Source of the DNA: Streptomyces hundungensis
GTDB taxonomy: Bacteria > Actinomycetota > Actinomycetes > Streptomycetales > Streptomycetaceae
Reading direction: 5' to 3'
DNA: 64,000 nucleotides
NCBI RefSeq assembly: GCF_003627815.1
Contig: NZ_CP032698.1
Location: 2,666,001 to 2,730,000, forward strand
Of the stretch, positions 1 to 8,747 are shown one piece after another. Position 1 is the first letter of the stretch. Every line of letters starts with the position of its first letter. Both the position numbers and the translations under genes were made by a program. The notes beneath the pieces were generated by a model. That model was not told the DNA's origin, made no database searches, and saw nothing but the letters and a program-made list of their open reading frames with translations.

Positions 1-402
1 GCCCACGATGGCGGGCGGCGCGAAGCAGAGGAAGAAGAAGTCGGCGGCCGAGGTCGTGGGCACCTCCCGCCGGAGCACCACCTCGTACCAGCCCCAGACG
101 CCGTTGCCGCAGGCGGCCATGGCGGAGGAGAAGGAGAACAGCAGCCAGGCCGGGCGAAAGCTGCTCTCGCTGCCGGTCGCGCCGCCGCGCGCGTAGCGCA
201 GACACGAGATCGCCGCGATCAGGGCGGCGAAGGAGAGCCCGAAGTCGCCCATGATCTGGGCGAGTTCGGGGGATCCCCAGCCCAGGAATGCGCCGGTGGC
301 ATATCCGGCACAGATCACTGCGAGCACCAGGGGGGAAACCATGCAGGGGCCGCCGCCTCCGGACAGGGGCGGCCGGGTCAGAATCGCTCCGGGCGCGCTC
401 AC
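1..402 (-). CDS. N-terminal part of a membrane signalling protein (CdgE-like, c-di-GMP family), cut by the window edge
   Basis: Only the first ~134 codons are present. They encode a chain of hydrophobic segments (for example around VSPLVLAVICAGY and AAISCLRYA) with a conserved-looking stretch GNGVWGWYE. This kind of N-terminal sensor is found in Streptomyces proteins that carry PAS-GGDEF-EAL domains downstream. The catalytic domains lie outside the window, so the assignment rests on the membrane part and on synteny (the S. coelicolor equivalent position is cdgE, SCO5511, as I recall). I chose the GTG at 402, preceded by a GGAGCGG-like site; the ATG at 342 is the alternative and would remove 20 residues. 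A 390-bp upstream region with a GGGAC palindrome separates it from the next gene. Confidence 0.6.
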   Translation of the reverse strand, partial: MSAPGAILTRPPLSGGGGPCMVSPLVLAVICAGYATGAFLGWGSPELAQIMGDFGLSFAALIAAISCLRYARGGATGSESSFRPAWLLFSFSSAMAACGNGVWGWYEVVLRREVPTTSAADFFFLCFAPPAIVG

Positions 403-793
403 CGGACCGCTCCACGCCACCGGAGCCGCACCGGGATCCCTCCCGGCCGGAGCCGGGTGCCGATATCCGCGGCACGCAAGCCGTGCTTTTGCGCGCTGTT
501 CGTCGTTGTGCCGCTTATCGCCTCGGCGGTCGCCGCTCCACAGCGGTGCGCCGTCGCGCGGTGCGCGCGGCGGGGATGCCGCAGGTTGTTCCACCGCGTC
601 GGATCGTTCGTCCATTGGCCGTGCATCGCCCGTCGCCCCCCTCGCAGTGATCGCTCCCGCGCCGTAGACGCACGGCGCCGGCCCCCGGTCGGGACGATAC
701 ACCAGTCTCGTCACTCAGGGACATAGTCCCTATACGCTCAGTGACAGCCCGCAATCGGCAAGGCACCCGGTGCACCCGATTCGCTCCGGAGCG
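403..793. other. Intergenic region upstream of the CdgE-like gene
   Basis: No convincing gene is seen in these 391 bases; the overlapping reading frames have no ribosome site and no recognisable product. It lies upstream of the reverse-strand CdgE-like gene and downstream of the dehydrogenase ending at 794, so it should hold the promoter of the former. The only striking element is the palindrome at 717-731, listed separately. Confidence 0.6.
717..731. promoter_or_regulatory. AGGGAC-ATA-GTCCCT palindrome, possible operator
   Basis: The 15-bp element AGGGACATAGTCCCT has two perfect 6-bp arms around ATA. GGGAC/GTCCC arms are the hallmark of binding sites for DosR/DevR-type response regulators, although the classical site has one more central base. 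It sits about 315 bp upstream of the CdgE-like start. Function is inferred only. Confidence 0.35.
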
Positions 794-1735
794 TTACTGA
801 TCCGTCGTCAGAACCACGTTGTCGAGCGGCTCTTGGGCCGCGAAGCGGGTGAGCTGAGCGGCCAGCAGACGCTTGGCGCGGGGCGTGAAAGCCGAGCTCG
901 AACCGCCCACATGCGGGCTGATGAGGACATTCGGCGCATGCCACAACGGGTGCCCCACGGGCAGCGGCTCGGGGTCGGTGACATCGAGTGCCGCGTGGAT
1001 GCGGCCCGACTCCAGTTCGGCGAGCAGGGCCCCGGTGTCCACGACGGGCCCGCGCGCGACGTTCACCAGGAGCGCCCCGTCCTTGAGCCGGGCCAGGAAC
1101 GCGGCGTCCACCAGGCCCTTCGTCCGCTCGGTGAGCGGCGTGGAGACGATGACGACGTCCGCGTGCGGAAGCAGTTCGGGCAGATCGGTCAAGGCGTGCA
1201 CCTCACCGCGCTCCGTTGTGCGCCACGAGCGCGCGACGCGCGCCACCCGCGCGCACTCAAAGGGCGCGAGCCGGTCTTCGATGGCGGCGCCGATCGACCC
1301 GTACCCCACGATCAGGACCGACTTGTCGGCGAGCGCGGGATAGAAACCCGACCGCCACTCCTGCTTCTCCTGTCCCCTGACGAACCCGGGGATCCCCCGC
1401 AGCGACGCCAGGACCAGGGCCAGGGTCAGCTCGGCGGTGGACGCCTCGTGCACACCCCGGGCGTTGCACAGGCGTACGCCCGGCGCCAACAGAGGGATGC
1501 CGGGCTGTACGTGGTCGATGCCGGCGGTCAGCGTCTGCACCACACGGACACCGGTCATGGCGGCAAGCGGACGGACCGCGATCTCGGACGGCTTCATGTA
1601 CGGGACCACGTAGAACGCGCAGTCGGCCGGGTCGGCCGGATAGTCGGGGCCGCCGTCCCAGAACCGGTACGCGAGCTCGGCGGGAAGGCCCGGGACATCG
1701 GCCGGGTCGAAGGGCATCCACACGTCTGAAGTCAT
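794..1735 (-). CDS. D-isomer-specific 2-hydroxyacid dehydrogenase
   Basis: A 313-residue NAD(P)-dependent oxidoreductase that should interconvert a 2-oxo acid and a D-2-hydroxy acid in the cytosol. The nucleotide-binding glycine motif GYGSIG is clear, and the catalytic triad of the family is visible: Arg in NVARGPVVD, Glu in DPEPLP and His in SPHVGGSS. Length fits the family. The substrate cannot be told from sequence. I start at the ATG encoding MTSDVW; a longer frame exists upstream but it would run into the divergent gene's leader. It is transcribed away from the aldo/keto reductase at 1810, with 74 bp between the starts. Confidence 0.9.
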   Translation of the reverse strand: MTSDVWMPFDPADVPGLPAELAYRFWDGGPDYPADPADCAFYVVPYMKPSEIAVRPLAAMTGVRVVQTLTAGIDHVQPGIPLLAPGVRLCNARGVHEASTAELTLALVLASLRGIPGFVRGQEKQEWRSGFYPALADKSVLIVGYGSIGAAIEDRLAPFECARVARVARSWRTTERGEVHALTDLPELLPHADVVIVSTPLTERTKGLVDAAFLARLKDGALLVNVARGPVVDTGALLAELESGRIHAALDVTDPEPLPVGHPLWHAPNVLISPHVGGSSSAFTPRAKRLLAAQLTRFAAQEPLDNVVLTTDQ

Positions 1736-1809
1736 GGTCAGGAGGCTATGCGAAGGGCTGCGGGGGCCAGAGGTTAGTTTGGGGAGCGACGAGGGAGGGA
1801 TCCGGCCAG

Positions 1810-2823
1810 GTGGAGCGCAGGACAATCGGGGCGGGGGCCCTGCGGGCGGGTGCGATCGGGCTCGGCTGCATGCCGATGAGCTGGGGCTACAGCCGCTCGC
1901 AGCAGGACCTGGAGCGCTCCCTGCGGGCCGTGCACGCCGCCTTGGACACCGGCGCGAACCTGCTGGACACCGCCGACATGTACGGCCCGTTCACCAACGA
2001 GCTGCTGATCGGGCGGGTCCTGAAGGAACGGCGGGACGAGGCGTTCGTCGCCACCAAGTGCGGGCTCCTCGTCGGCGTCGACCAGCACGTGGTCGCCAAC
2101 GGCCGCCCCGGGTACGTGCGTCGGGCCTGCGACGCCTCGCTGCGCCGCCTGCACACCGACGTCATCGACCTGTATCTGCTGCACCGCGCGGACCCGGAGG
2201 TCCCCGTCGAGGAAACCTGGGGGGCGATGGCGGAGCTGGTGACGGCGGGGAAGGTGCGGGCGCTGGGGCTGAGCGCGATGGGCGCGCGGGCGGTGCGCCG
2301 GACCGCGCCGGTGGCCGGGGTGCACGGGCTGCACGTGGGCCGGTACGAGGAGACGGTGCGGCTGCTCGACCGGGTGCAGCAGGTGTTCCCGGTCGCGGCC
2401 GTCCAGGCGGAGCTGGCGATCTGGTCGCGCGAGGCGCTGCGGACGCTGCTGCCCTGGTGCACCGCCCGCGGGGTCGCCCTGCTGGCCGCGATGCCGCTGG
2501 GCAACGGGTTCCTGACGGGCACCCTCACCCCCGGCCAGGGCTTCGAACCGGACGACATCCGGGCCCGCCACCCGCGCTTCACGGCGGAGATGATGGCGGC
2601 CAACCAGCCCGTGGTGGTCGGCCTGCGCCGGGTGGCGGAGCGGCACGGGGCGACGCCCGGGCAGGTGGCGCTCGCCTGGCTGCTGCGCCAGGGCAGCCAG
2701 GTGATCCCGGTGCCCGGCGCCAAGCGGGCGGAGTGGGTCCGGGAGAACGCCCGAGCGGCGGCCCTCGCTCTGACCCCCCTGGACCTGACAGAACTGGCCG
2801 CACTCCCACCGGCCCGAGACTGA
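1810..2823 (+). CDS. Aldo/keto reductase
   Basis: A 337-residue NADPH-dependent aldo/keto reductase with a TIM-barrel fold expected. The catalytic tetrad is visible: Asp in LLDTAD, Tyr in DMYGPF, Lys in ATKCG and His in LLHRAD. The C-terminal cofactor region VIPVPGAKRAEWVREN is also typical. The start is a GTG with a good site GGGAGGG about 10 bases upstream. It is divergent from the 2-hydroxyacid dehydrogenase, so the two redox genes may share a control region. The natural substrate is not evident. Confidence 0.92.
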   Translation: MERRTIGAGALRAGAIGLGCMPMSWGYSRSQQDLERSLRAVHAALDTGANLLDTADMYGPFTNELLIGRVLKERRDEAFVATKCGLLVGVDQHVVANGRPGYVRRACDASLRRLHTDVIDLYLLHRADPEVPVEETWGAMAELVTAGKVRALGLSAMGARAVRRTAPVAGVHGLHVGRYEETVRLLDRVQQVFPVAAVQAELAIWSREALRTLLPWCTARGVALLAAMPLGNGFLTGTLTPGQGFEPDDIRARHPRFTAEMMAANQPVVVGLRRVAERHGATPGQVALAWLLRQGSQVIPVPGAKRAEWVRENARAAALALTPLDLTELAALPPARD

Positions 2824-2834
2824 CCCGACAGCCC

Positions 2835-2851
2835 CTGGGGCTCCGCCCCAG
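2835..2851. terminator. Hairpin downstream of the aldo/keto reductase
   Basis: A perfect 7-bp stem CTGGGGC/GCCCCAG with a 3-base loop begins 12 bases after the stop codon. No T-run follows, which is usual in Streptomyces. The same hairpin recurs in other intergenic regions of this window, so it may be a repeat element acting as a terminator. Confidence 0.6.
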
Positions 2852-2929
2852 ACCCCGTATCGCGCCTAAAGGGCGCTCGTCCTCAATCGCCGGACGGGCT
2901 GAGGTTGCCCATGCTGGCCCGCGCCGAGC

Positions 2930-3125
2930 ACTTAAGGGGCGCGAGGAACTGCGCGCCCAGCCACACACGGCCCGCAGACGAAAGGGGGTTTAGGGGCGCG
3001 AGGAACTGCGCGAGAAGCGGGCACGGTCCGCACGCGACCGGGGGGTTAGGGGCGCGAGGAACTGCGCGGGACGCGGGCACGGTCCGCACATGAGCAGGGG
3101 GTTGGGGGCGCGGGGAAGTGCGTGG
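2930..3125. repeat. Four tandem copies of a GGGGCGCGAGGAACTGCGCG element
   Basis: The motif GGGGCGCGAGGAACTGCGCG occurs near 2937, 2993 and 3048, with a degraded copy (GGGGCGCGGGGAAGTGCGTG) near 3107. Spacing is about 55 bases and the units share a GCACGGTCCGCA segment. No gene lies between the reductase stop and the lipoprotein start at 3199. The inverted form is found at 15.05, 19.0, 19.06 and 51.15 kb. Confidence 0.85.
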
Positions 3126-3198
3126 GCGGCGGCGCCGGGGGCGTTCGCGCGGCCGTCAGAATGGACCCGCATCGACCCCGGTGAAGGGAACCAGAACC

Positions 3199-4347
3199 GT
3201 GCGACGAACCACCGCCACCACCCTGGCCGCAGCCACACTCGTGCTCGCGGCCGGCTGCTCCTCGGGACCCGCGCACCCCGAGGGCCAAGGCGTCGGCTCC
3301 GCCACCAAGGCTCCCGCGACGGCTCCGTCCCGAAGCGCCCAACTGCCGCCCGCCCAGGGCTCGGTGAAGGTGACCAGGACCGTCACCGACGGCCTGAAGT
3401 CGCCCTGGGGCATCGCTCCCCTGCCCGAGGGCGGCCTCCTGGTCGGCTCCCGCGACGACGGCACCGTCGTACGCGTCGACACCGCAACTGGCAAGAAGAC
3501 CGCCGTGGGCAGCGTGCCCGGGGTGGACCACCAGGGCGAGGGAGGGCTGCTGGGGCTCGCCCTGTCCCCCACGTACGCCTCCGACCACCTTCTCTACGCG
3601 TACTTCACCACCGAGTCCGACAACCGCATCGCCCGCATGAACTACGACCCGCAGCGGCCCGAGGGCCAGCAGCTCGGGGCGCCCGACACCATCCTCCGCG
3701 GGATCCCCAAGGGCAGCGTCCACAACGGCGGCCGGATCGCCTTCGGTCCGGACCGGATGCTGTACGCCGGCACCGGCGAGACCGGCGAGCGGGGGCTCGC
3801 CCAGGACAAGACGTCACTGGCCGGCAAGATCCTGCGGATGACCCCCGACGGGCAGCCCGCGTACGGCAATCCGGAGGCGGACTCGCTGGTCTACTCCTAC
3901 GGACACCGCAATGTGCAGGGCCTGGCCTGGGACGGCGAGAACCGGCTGTGGGCCTCGGAGTTCGGGCAGGACACCTGGGACGAGCTCAATCTGGTGGAAC
4001 CCGGCAAGAACTACGGCTGGCCCGTGGTGGAGGGCCGGGGCGGCAAGCCGGGGTACGTCGATCCCGTCGCCCAGTGGAAGACGTCCGAGGCCTCGCCCAG
4101 CGGGATCGCCTTCGCGGGCGGCTGCGTGTGGATCGCCTCGCTGAAGGGCGAACTGCTGTGGCGCGTCCCGCTGGACGCCACGAAGCCGCTCGCCGCTCCC
4201 GAGGCCTTCCTGGGCGGCCAGTACGGACGGCTGCGCACCGTGCTGGCGGCCGGCGCCGGCAAGCTCTGGCTGCTCACCAACAACACCGACTCGCGCGGCA
4301 TCCCCAAGCCGGGCGACGACCGCATCCTGGAACTGGACGTCACCTGA
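3199..4347 (+). CDS. PQQ-type sugar dehydrogenase (GSDH-like) lipoprotein
   Basis: A 382-residue exported protein. The N-terminus (MRRTTATT, hydrophobic stretch, lipobox LAAGC) is a lipoprotein signal peptide with the acceptor Cys near residue 21. The body is a six-bladed beta-propeller of the glucose/sorbosone dehydrogenase type, with family signatures GGRIAFGPD, GHRNVQGLAWD and a DELNLVEPGKNYGWP segment. Members oxidise sugars using PQQ, but many actinobacterial homologues have unproven activity. I chose the GTG at 3199 because GAAGGGA lies 9 bases upstream and the signal peptide then begins directly; an in-frame GTG at 3181 is the alternative. It converges with the LAL regulator, the two stops being 6 bases apart. 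Confidence 0.85.
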   Translation: MRRTTATTLAAATLVLAAGCSSGPAHPEGQGVGSATKAPATAPSRSAQLPPAQGSVKVTRTVTDGLKSPWGIAPLPEGGLLVGSRDDGTVVRVDTATGKKTAVGSVPGVDHQGEGGLLGLALSPTYASDHLLYAYFTTESDNRIARMNYDPQRPEGQQLGAPDTILRGIPKGSVHNGGRIAFGPDRMLYAGTGETGERGLAQDKTSLAGKILRMTPDGQPAYGNPEADSLVYSYGHRNVQGLAWDGENRLWASEFGQDTWDELNLVEPGKNYGWPVVEGRGGKPGYVDPVAQWKTSEASPSGIAFAGGCVWIASLKGELLWRVPLDATKPLAAPEAFLGGQYGRLRTVLAAGAGKLWLLTNNTDSRGIPKPGDDRILELDVT

Positions 4348-4353
4348 GCGGCG

Positions 4354-7300
4354 TCAGCTCCGCGCCGGCTGTCCGGAGAACAGGTTGAGGCGATGGGCGA
4401 GGGCCGCCGCCTCGCCCCGGCCCGAAACCCCCAGCTTGGCCAGGATGTTGGAGACGTGCACACTCGCCGTCTTCGGTGAGATGTAGAGCTCCTCGGCGAT
4501 CTGGCGGTTGCTGTGACCGGCCGCGACCAGACGCAGGACGTCCTGTTCGCGGCTGGTGAGCCCGAGCGCTTCCGCCGGCTCGGTGGGGTCGTCGGATCCG
4601 ACGGGGTCCGGGGCGGTCAGCGACAGGCGGGCCCGGCGGGCCAGGAGCTCCAGTTGCTCGGACAACGGGCGGGCGCCCAGGCGTTCGGACTCGGCGTGCG
4701 CCTGGCGCAGCAGCGTCGCGACCGTCTCCCGGTCGCCGCCCTCGGCCAGCAGGGCCGCGGCCCAGCGGTGACAGGCCAGGGCCAGGTCGTAGGGGCGCTG
4801 CGCGGGCCGGAGCGCCTGGGTGGCGGCTTCCCAGCGGGCCGCCGTGTCGCGGTCCTCGGCGCGTTCCAGTTCGGCGGCGACGACCAGGGCGAACGCCTCG
4901 CACCAGGGGACGCCGGTGGGGAGCCTCTTGGCGGCCGTACGGATGAGGTCGAGGGCGGCGGCCCTGCCCGGCTGGGCCGAGGGGAGCCCGCGCACATCGG
5001 CCTCCATCGCGGCGGCCGCGGCGAGCAGCGGCCAGCCGTAGCGCTGGGTGCCGGGCGGGAAGCCGGGCTCCACGGCGCGCGCCAGCTCGGCGCGGGCCTC
5101 GTCGATACGGCCCTGGGCGGCCGCGATGCCGAGGCCGATCCGGGCGAGCGGGATGGCGTGCTGGGCCATCGGGTCGTACTTGCCGAACGCGGCGTGGGCA
5201 TCGTCGAGCGAGGTCCTGGCCCGCTCCAACTCGCCGCGCAGCAGGGCGACATCGGCCCGGCGCATCAGGGCGTTGCCGAGCGGTTTGGTACTGATCGCGG
5301 TGCGCTGGACCCGTTCGATGGAGTCGGCGGCCTCCTCCCAGCGGCCCAGGTTGAACAGCGACTCGGCGCGGTTGGCCTGCACCCAGGCCTCGTTGTCCAA
5401 CAGGCCGTACTTCTGGGCGAGGCGGACCCCGTCGTCGGCGACGCGTACGGCTTCCACCGAGCGGCCGACGGCCTCCAGGCCGGAGCAGAGGTTCACATGG
5501 CCCCGGGTCGCCTCGCCGATCAGGCCGATGTCGAGGGAGCGGTCGATCACCGCGCGCATCGTGGCGAGACCCTCCTCGACCGAACCGGAGTCGACCATCA
5601 GGCTGCCCAGGGTGAGCTTGACGTTGAGCTCGATCTCCTCGGTGCGCACCAACCGGGCGTATTCCACGGCCTGTTCGGCCGCCACCAGGGATTCGGGTCC
5701 TGGCCTGTGCAGCATCCGCCAGCCCGCGGCGGTCGCGAGGACCTCGGCGTGCACGGCGGACGGCGCGAGGCCGCGCACCAGGTCCTGGGCGGTGGCGATC
5801 TCGGCCCAGCCGTCGCCGCGCCCCAGGTTCTGCACCAGGCGGGAGCGCTGGATCCAGAACCAGGCGGCGCGCAGCGGGTCGCTGCCGGAGGGCTGGGCGC
5901 TCTCGGCGTCGATGAGCCGCAGCGCCATCCTGGTGAGCTTCAGTGCGCGTTCCCGCTCGCCGCAGAGCCGGGCCGCCTCGACGGACTCGGCCAGCAGATC
6001 GAGGTAGCGCAGCGACGCCGGGGTTTCGGGGGCGCAGCCGCAGGCCGGGTAGGAGCCCGCGTGGTCCAGGGGTCTGAGCCCCTGGCGTATCTCCTCGGGC
6101 ACGGTGTCCCACAGCTCCATCGCCCGTGACAGGAGCCGCAGTTGCTCGGCGTAGGCGTGCCGGCGGCGGGCCTCGACGGCGGCGCGCAGCACCACGGGCA
6201 GCGCCTTGGCGGCGTCGTGCGCGTGGTACCAGTAGGTGGCGAGCCGGGTGGTCTGCTCGTCGGCCCGCACCAGCGCCGGGTCAGCTTCCAGGGCTTCGGC
6301 GTAGCGCCGGTTCAGGCGCGAGGACTCGCCGGGCAGCAGGTCGTCGCTGACGGCCTCGCGGACCAGCGAGTGGCGGAAGCGGTAGCCGTCGCCGTCCGCG
6401 GCGGGCAGCAGGATGTTCGCGCCGACGGCGGCCCGCAGCGCCTCGATGAGCTTGTCCTCGCTGAGCCGGGCGACCGCGGCGAGCAGGGGGTACTCGACCG
6501 TGGAGCCGCCCTCGGCGGCGATCCGCACCACGCGCTGGGCGTCCTCGGGCAGGCTCTCGACGCGGACCAGGAGCAGATCGCGCAGCGAGTCGCTGAGGTC
6601 GGGGCAGGTGCCGTCCGGGTCGCGGCCGACGACCAGTTCCTCGACGAAGAAGGCGTTGCCGTCGGAGCGCTCGAAGACCTCGTCCACCAGGCGCTGTTCG
6701 GGTTCGGCGGCGAGGATCCCGGTGAGCTGGTGGTGGACCTCGGCCCGGGTGAAGCGGGGAAGTTCGATGCGCCGCACGCTGCGCAGCCGGTCGAGCTCGG
6801 CGAGCAGGGGGCGCAGCGGGTGACGGCGGTGGATGTCGTCGGCGCGGTAGGTGGCGACGACGACCAGACGGCCGCGCCGCAGGGTGCGGAAGAGATAGGC
6901 GAGCAGATGGCGGGTGGAGGCGTCCGCCCAGTGCAGGTCTTCGAGGACGAGGACGACGGTGCGCTCCGCGGCGATCCGCTCCAGCATCCGCACGGTGAGC
7001 TCGAACAGGCGAGCCGTGCCGTCTTCGCGGGAGGTGGCGGGGCTCGTCCTGGCGAGCTCGGGAAGGAGCAGGGCCAGCTCCTCCTGCTGGCCGTCGGCCG
7101 CGGCGGCCAGCTCGTCGGGCAGCCGGCGGCGCAGCGCGCGCAGCGCGGCCGAGAAGGGCGCGAACGGCAGCCCGTCGGCGCCGACTTCGACGCAGCCGCC
7201 GACGGCGATCACCGCGCCTGCCCGGCAGGCGGCGTCGGTGAACTCCTCGACGAGCCGGCTCTTGCCGACGCCCGCCTCGCCGCCGACGAGCAGGGCCTGG

Positions 7301-7413
7301 GGCTCTCCCCCGGCGGCCGCGGCGCGGGCGAGCGCCTCGTTCAACGTCCTCAACTCGGCGGCGCGGCCGACGAACACGGGGCTGACTGACCTGGTCTCCA
7401 CGCTGGTGAGCAT
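4354..7413 (-). CDS. LAL-family (MalT-like) LuxR transcriptional regulator
   Basis: A very large regulator of 1019 residues. It begins with an AAA-type ATPase module: Walker A GGEAGVGKS at about residues 44-52 and Walker B VVLVLEDLHWAD. The middle, roughly 350-940, is alpha-helical and Ala/Leu/Arg-rich with TPR-like character. The C-terminus is a LuxR/NarL helix-turn-helix (LTSREQDVLRLV, then ISPKTASVHVSNIL). LAL proteins activate target operons on binding ATP and an inducer; the inducer here is unknown. I prefer the ATG at 7413, which has AGGGG 8 bases upstream, over the ATG at 7545, which has no site and adds a low-complexity Thr/Pro/Ser leader. Targets may be neighbouring genes, but nothing shows this. 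Confidence 0.9.
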   Translation of the reverse strand: MLTSVETRSVSPVFVGRAAELRTLNEALARAAAAGGEPQALLVGGEAGVGKSRLVEEFTDAACRAGAVIAVGGCVEVGADGLPFAPFSAALRALRRRLPDELAAAADGQQEELALLLPELARTSPATSREDGTARLFELTVRMLERIAAERTVVLVLEDLHWADASTRHLLAYLFRTLRRGRLVVVATYRADDIHRRHPLRPLLAELDRLRSVRRIELPRFTRAEVHHQLTGILAAEPEQRLVDEVFERSDGNAFFVEELVVGRDPDGTCPDLSDSLRDLLLVRVESLPEDAQRVVRIAAEGGSTVEYPLLAAVARLSEDKLIEALRAAVGANILLPAADGDGYRFRHSLVREAVSDDLLPGESSRLNRRYAEALEADPALVRADEQTTRLATYWYHAHDAAKALPVVLRAAVEARRRHAYAEQLRLLSRAMELWDTVPEEIRQGLRPLDHAGSYPACGCAPETPASLRYLDLLAESVEAARLCGERERALKLTRMALRLIDAESAQPSGSDPLRAAWFWIQRSRLVQNLGRGDGWAEIATAQDLVRGLAPSAVHAEVLATAAGWRMLHRPGPESLVAAEQAVEYARLVRTEEIELNVKLTLGSLMVDSGSVEEGLATMRAVIDRSLDIGLIGEATRGHVNLCSGLEAVGRSVEAVRVADDGVRLAQKYGLLDNEAWVQANRAESLFNLGRWEEAADSIERVQRTAISTKPLGNALMRRADVALLRGELERARTSLDDAHAAFGKYDPMAQHAIPLARIGLGIAAAQGRIDEARAELARAVEPGFPPGTQRYGWPLLAAAAAMEADVRGLPSAQPGRAAALDLIRTAAKRLPTGVPWCEAFALVVAAELERAEDRDTAARWEAATQALRPAQRPYDLALACHRWAAALLAEGGDRETVATLLRQAHAESERLGARPLSEQLELLARRARLSLTAPDPVGSDDPTEPAEALGLTSREQDVLRLVAAGHSNRQIAEELYISPKTASVHVSNILAKLGVSGRGEAAALAHRLNLFSGQPARS

Positions 7414-7561
7414 CGCACACGCCCCTGACAACGTGCTGCCGGACGGTCCGTCCCCGGCTGGGGAGGCGGCCCCGGAGGAGGTCGGGGCCACGGCCGGGGA
7501 CGGGGTCCGGGCGGTGGTGGTGGGGCGGGTCGGGGTGGTCGTCATCGCGGGCGGCCGGGCG

Positions 7562-7741
7562 TCAGGCGGCCCGTACGAACCGGTTCCGCGGTGAACTCAC
7601 CCGCCCCTCCGGCCCGTTGTCGTCACTGCGGCGGCCGAAGAAGCGGCGGCCGGCCCGGCGGGCCTGACCGACCAGGCGCTCCTGGTCGGCGCGGCGCAGC
7701 AGCTCGGCCTCGTGGGTCTTGTGCATCTCGTAATCGAACAT
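7562..7741 (-). CDS. Small conserved-type hypothetical protein (59 aa)
   Basis: A 59-residue basic protein beginning MFDYEMHKTH and rich in Arg and Glu; the first half looks like an amphipathic helix (HEAELLRRADQERL). The start is well supported by AAGGAG 8 bases upstream of the ATG. A longer in-frame extension to 7864 has no such support. There is no signal peptide or membrane segment and I do not recognise a domain. It lies just upstream of the LAL regulator on the same strand, 148 bases before the preferred start, and could be cotranscribed. Confidence 0.75.
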   Translation of the reverse strand: MFDYEMHKTHEAELLRRADQERLVGQARRAGRRFFGRRSDDNGPEGRVSSPRNRFVRAA

Positions 7742-7907
7742 CTCGGCACTCCTTGGATGTGGCCCCGGTCGAGGCGCTTCGCTGTGACCCGGTGTTCCGG
7801 GCCCCTTGCGATGCCTCAACTCTCGTCTCCCAGGGGCCTCGCGCACATGGGGAGAGTGCCGCATCTGTAAGGAGGCGGTGCCTTAGGCGGTCCGGATGGT
7901 GGACCTC

Positions 7908-7945
7908 GGCCGCCTAAGGCGGGGGTGCCGGCGCCTTAGGCGGCC
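7908..7945. terminator. Perfect 13-bp hairpin after the membrane protein gene
   Basis: GGCCGCCTAAGGC (7908-7920) and GCCTTAGGCGGCC (7933-7945) pair perfectly around a 12-base loop. A third half-copy CCTTAGGCGG lies at 7881-7890. It sits 10 bases beyond the stop of the reverse-strand gene at 7956 and probably terminates it. Confidence 0.8.
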
Positions 7946-7955
7946 GTCGGGTGCC

Positions 7956-8663
7956 TCAGCCCTTGGCGCTGGGCAGCGCCGCGAACAGGTCGAGGTACAT
8001 GCCGGCCGAGATCAGCAGGCCGATGACGCCGAGGACCACTCCGGCCAGGGCGACGGCCTTGACCCACCCGGGCTGCTCGGAGCGGCCCGGCGTCCCGAAG
8101 GCGGGCCGGGCGAGCACGGCCGCGCCGACGACCAGGGCGAGCAGCGCGAAGACGCCGTTGACCAGGGCGGTGGTGTGCCAGGAGTTGCCGTAGATCTGCT
8201 GGATCTGCTCGGCCGCCGTACCGCCCTGGGAGGTCTTGATCTGCCCGATCAGGGTGGCCCGCTCAGAGAGCGTCTTGCCCATCCAGGTGCCGCTCAGCGA
8301 GACCGCGCCGAGCGCGCCTGAGACGACGGCCGCGGCGCCCGCGCCGAACGCGGCCCGGGCGGGGACGCTCGCCGCGTCGAGCCCGGCGTCGTCTTCATCA
8401 TCGTCCTCGTCTTCGTCTTCGCCGAGCGGGTCCCGGTCCTCCAGGCCGTCGTCGAGCCGGCCGTCCTCGGTGTCGTGGGCGGGGGTGGCGGCGGCGCCGG
8501 TGGCCCCTGCGGCGGGCTCGACGGTCGCTCCCGCCGGGGTGGACGCGGCCCCGGTGGAGGCGTCCTTGGGCGCGGTCTCGGCGTCGGTCTTCGCAACAGC
8601 CTTCGCGTCGGTCTTCGCGTCGGTCTTCGCGTCGGTCTTCGGCGTGGCGGGGGTGGCGTTCAT
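7956..8663 (-). CDS. Membrane protein with repetitive N-terminus and acidic linker
   Basis: A 235-residue protein of unknown function. Residues 1-80 are low complexity, with four KTDAK-type repeats followed by Ala/Thr/Pro-rich sequence; next comes an acidic run (GEDEDEDDDEDD). The rest has about three membrane segments: AAFGAGAAAVVSGALGAV, LVNGVFALLALVVGAAVLA and VALAGVVLGVIGLLISAGM. The layout suggests a cytosolic disordered tail attached to a small membrane domain. The ATG at 8663 has no ribosome site, but TAGCGT lies about 7 bases before it, so a leaderless transcript is possible; a GTG at 8672 is the alternative. Confidence 0.75.
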   Translation of the reverse strand: MNATPATPKTDAKTDAKTDAKAVAKTDAETAPKDASTGAASTPAGATVEPAAGATGAAATPAHDTEDGRLDDGLEDRDPLGEDEDEDDDEDDAGLDAASVPARAAFGAGAAAVVSGALGAVSLSGTWMGKTLSERATLIGQIKTSQGGTAAEQIQQIYGNSWHTTALVNGVFALLALVVGAAVLARPAFGTPGRSEQPGWVKAVALAGVVLGVIGLLISAGMYLDLFAALPSAKG

Positions 8664-8747
8664 GCCGGGCACGCTAGGTGCCGTTTCTGAGAGCCCGCTG
8701 AGAGCTTCCTTAACGCCCCGCCCGCTCTGTTCGCGCCGTCCGCGCCC

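Noticed and set aside
8580..8645. Short direct repeats that could look like a CRISPR array
   Set aside because: The 12-base repeats are contiguous without spacers and encode KTDAK in frame in a membrane protein.
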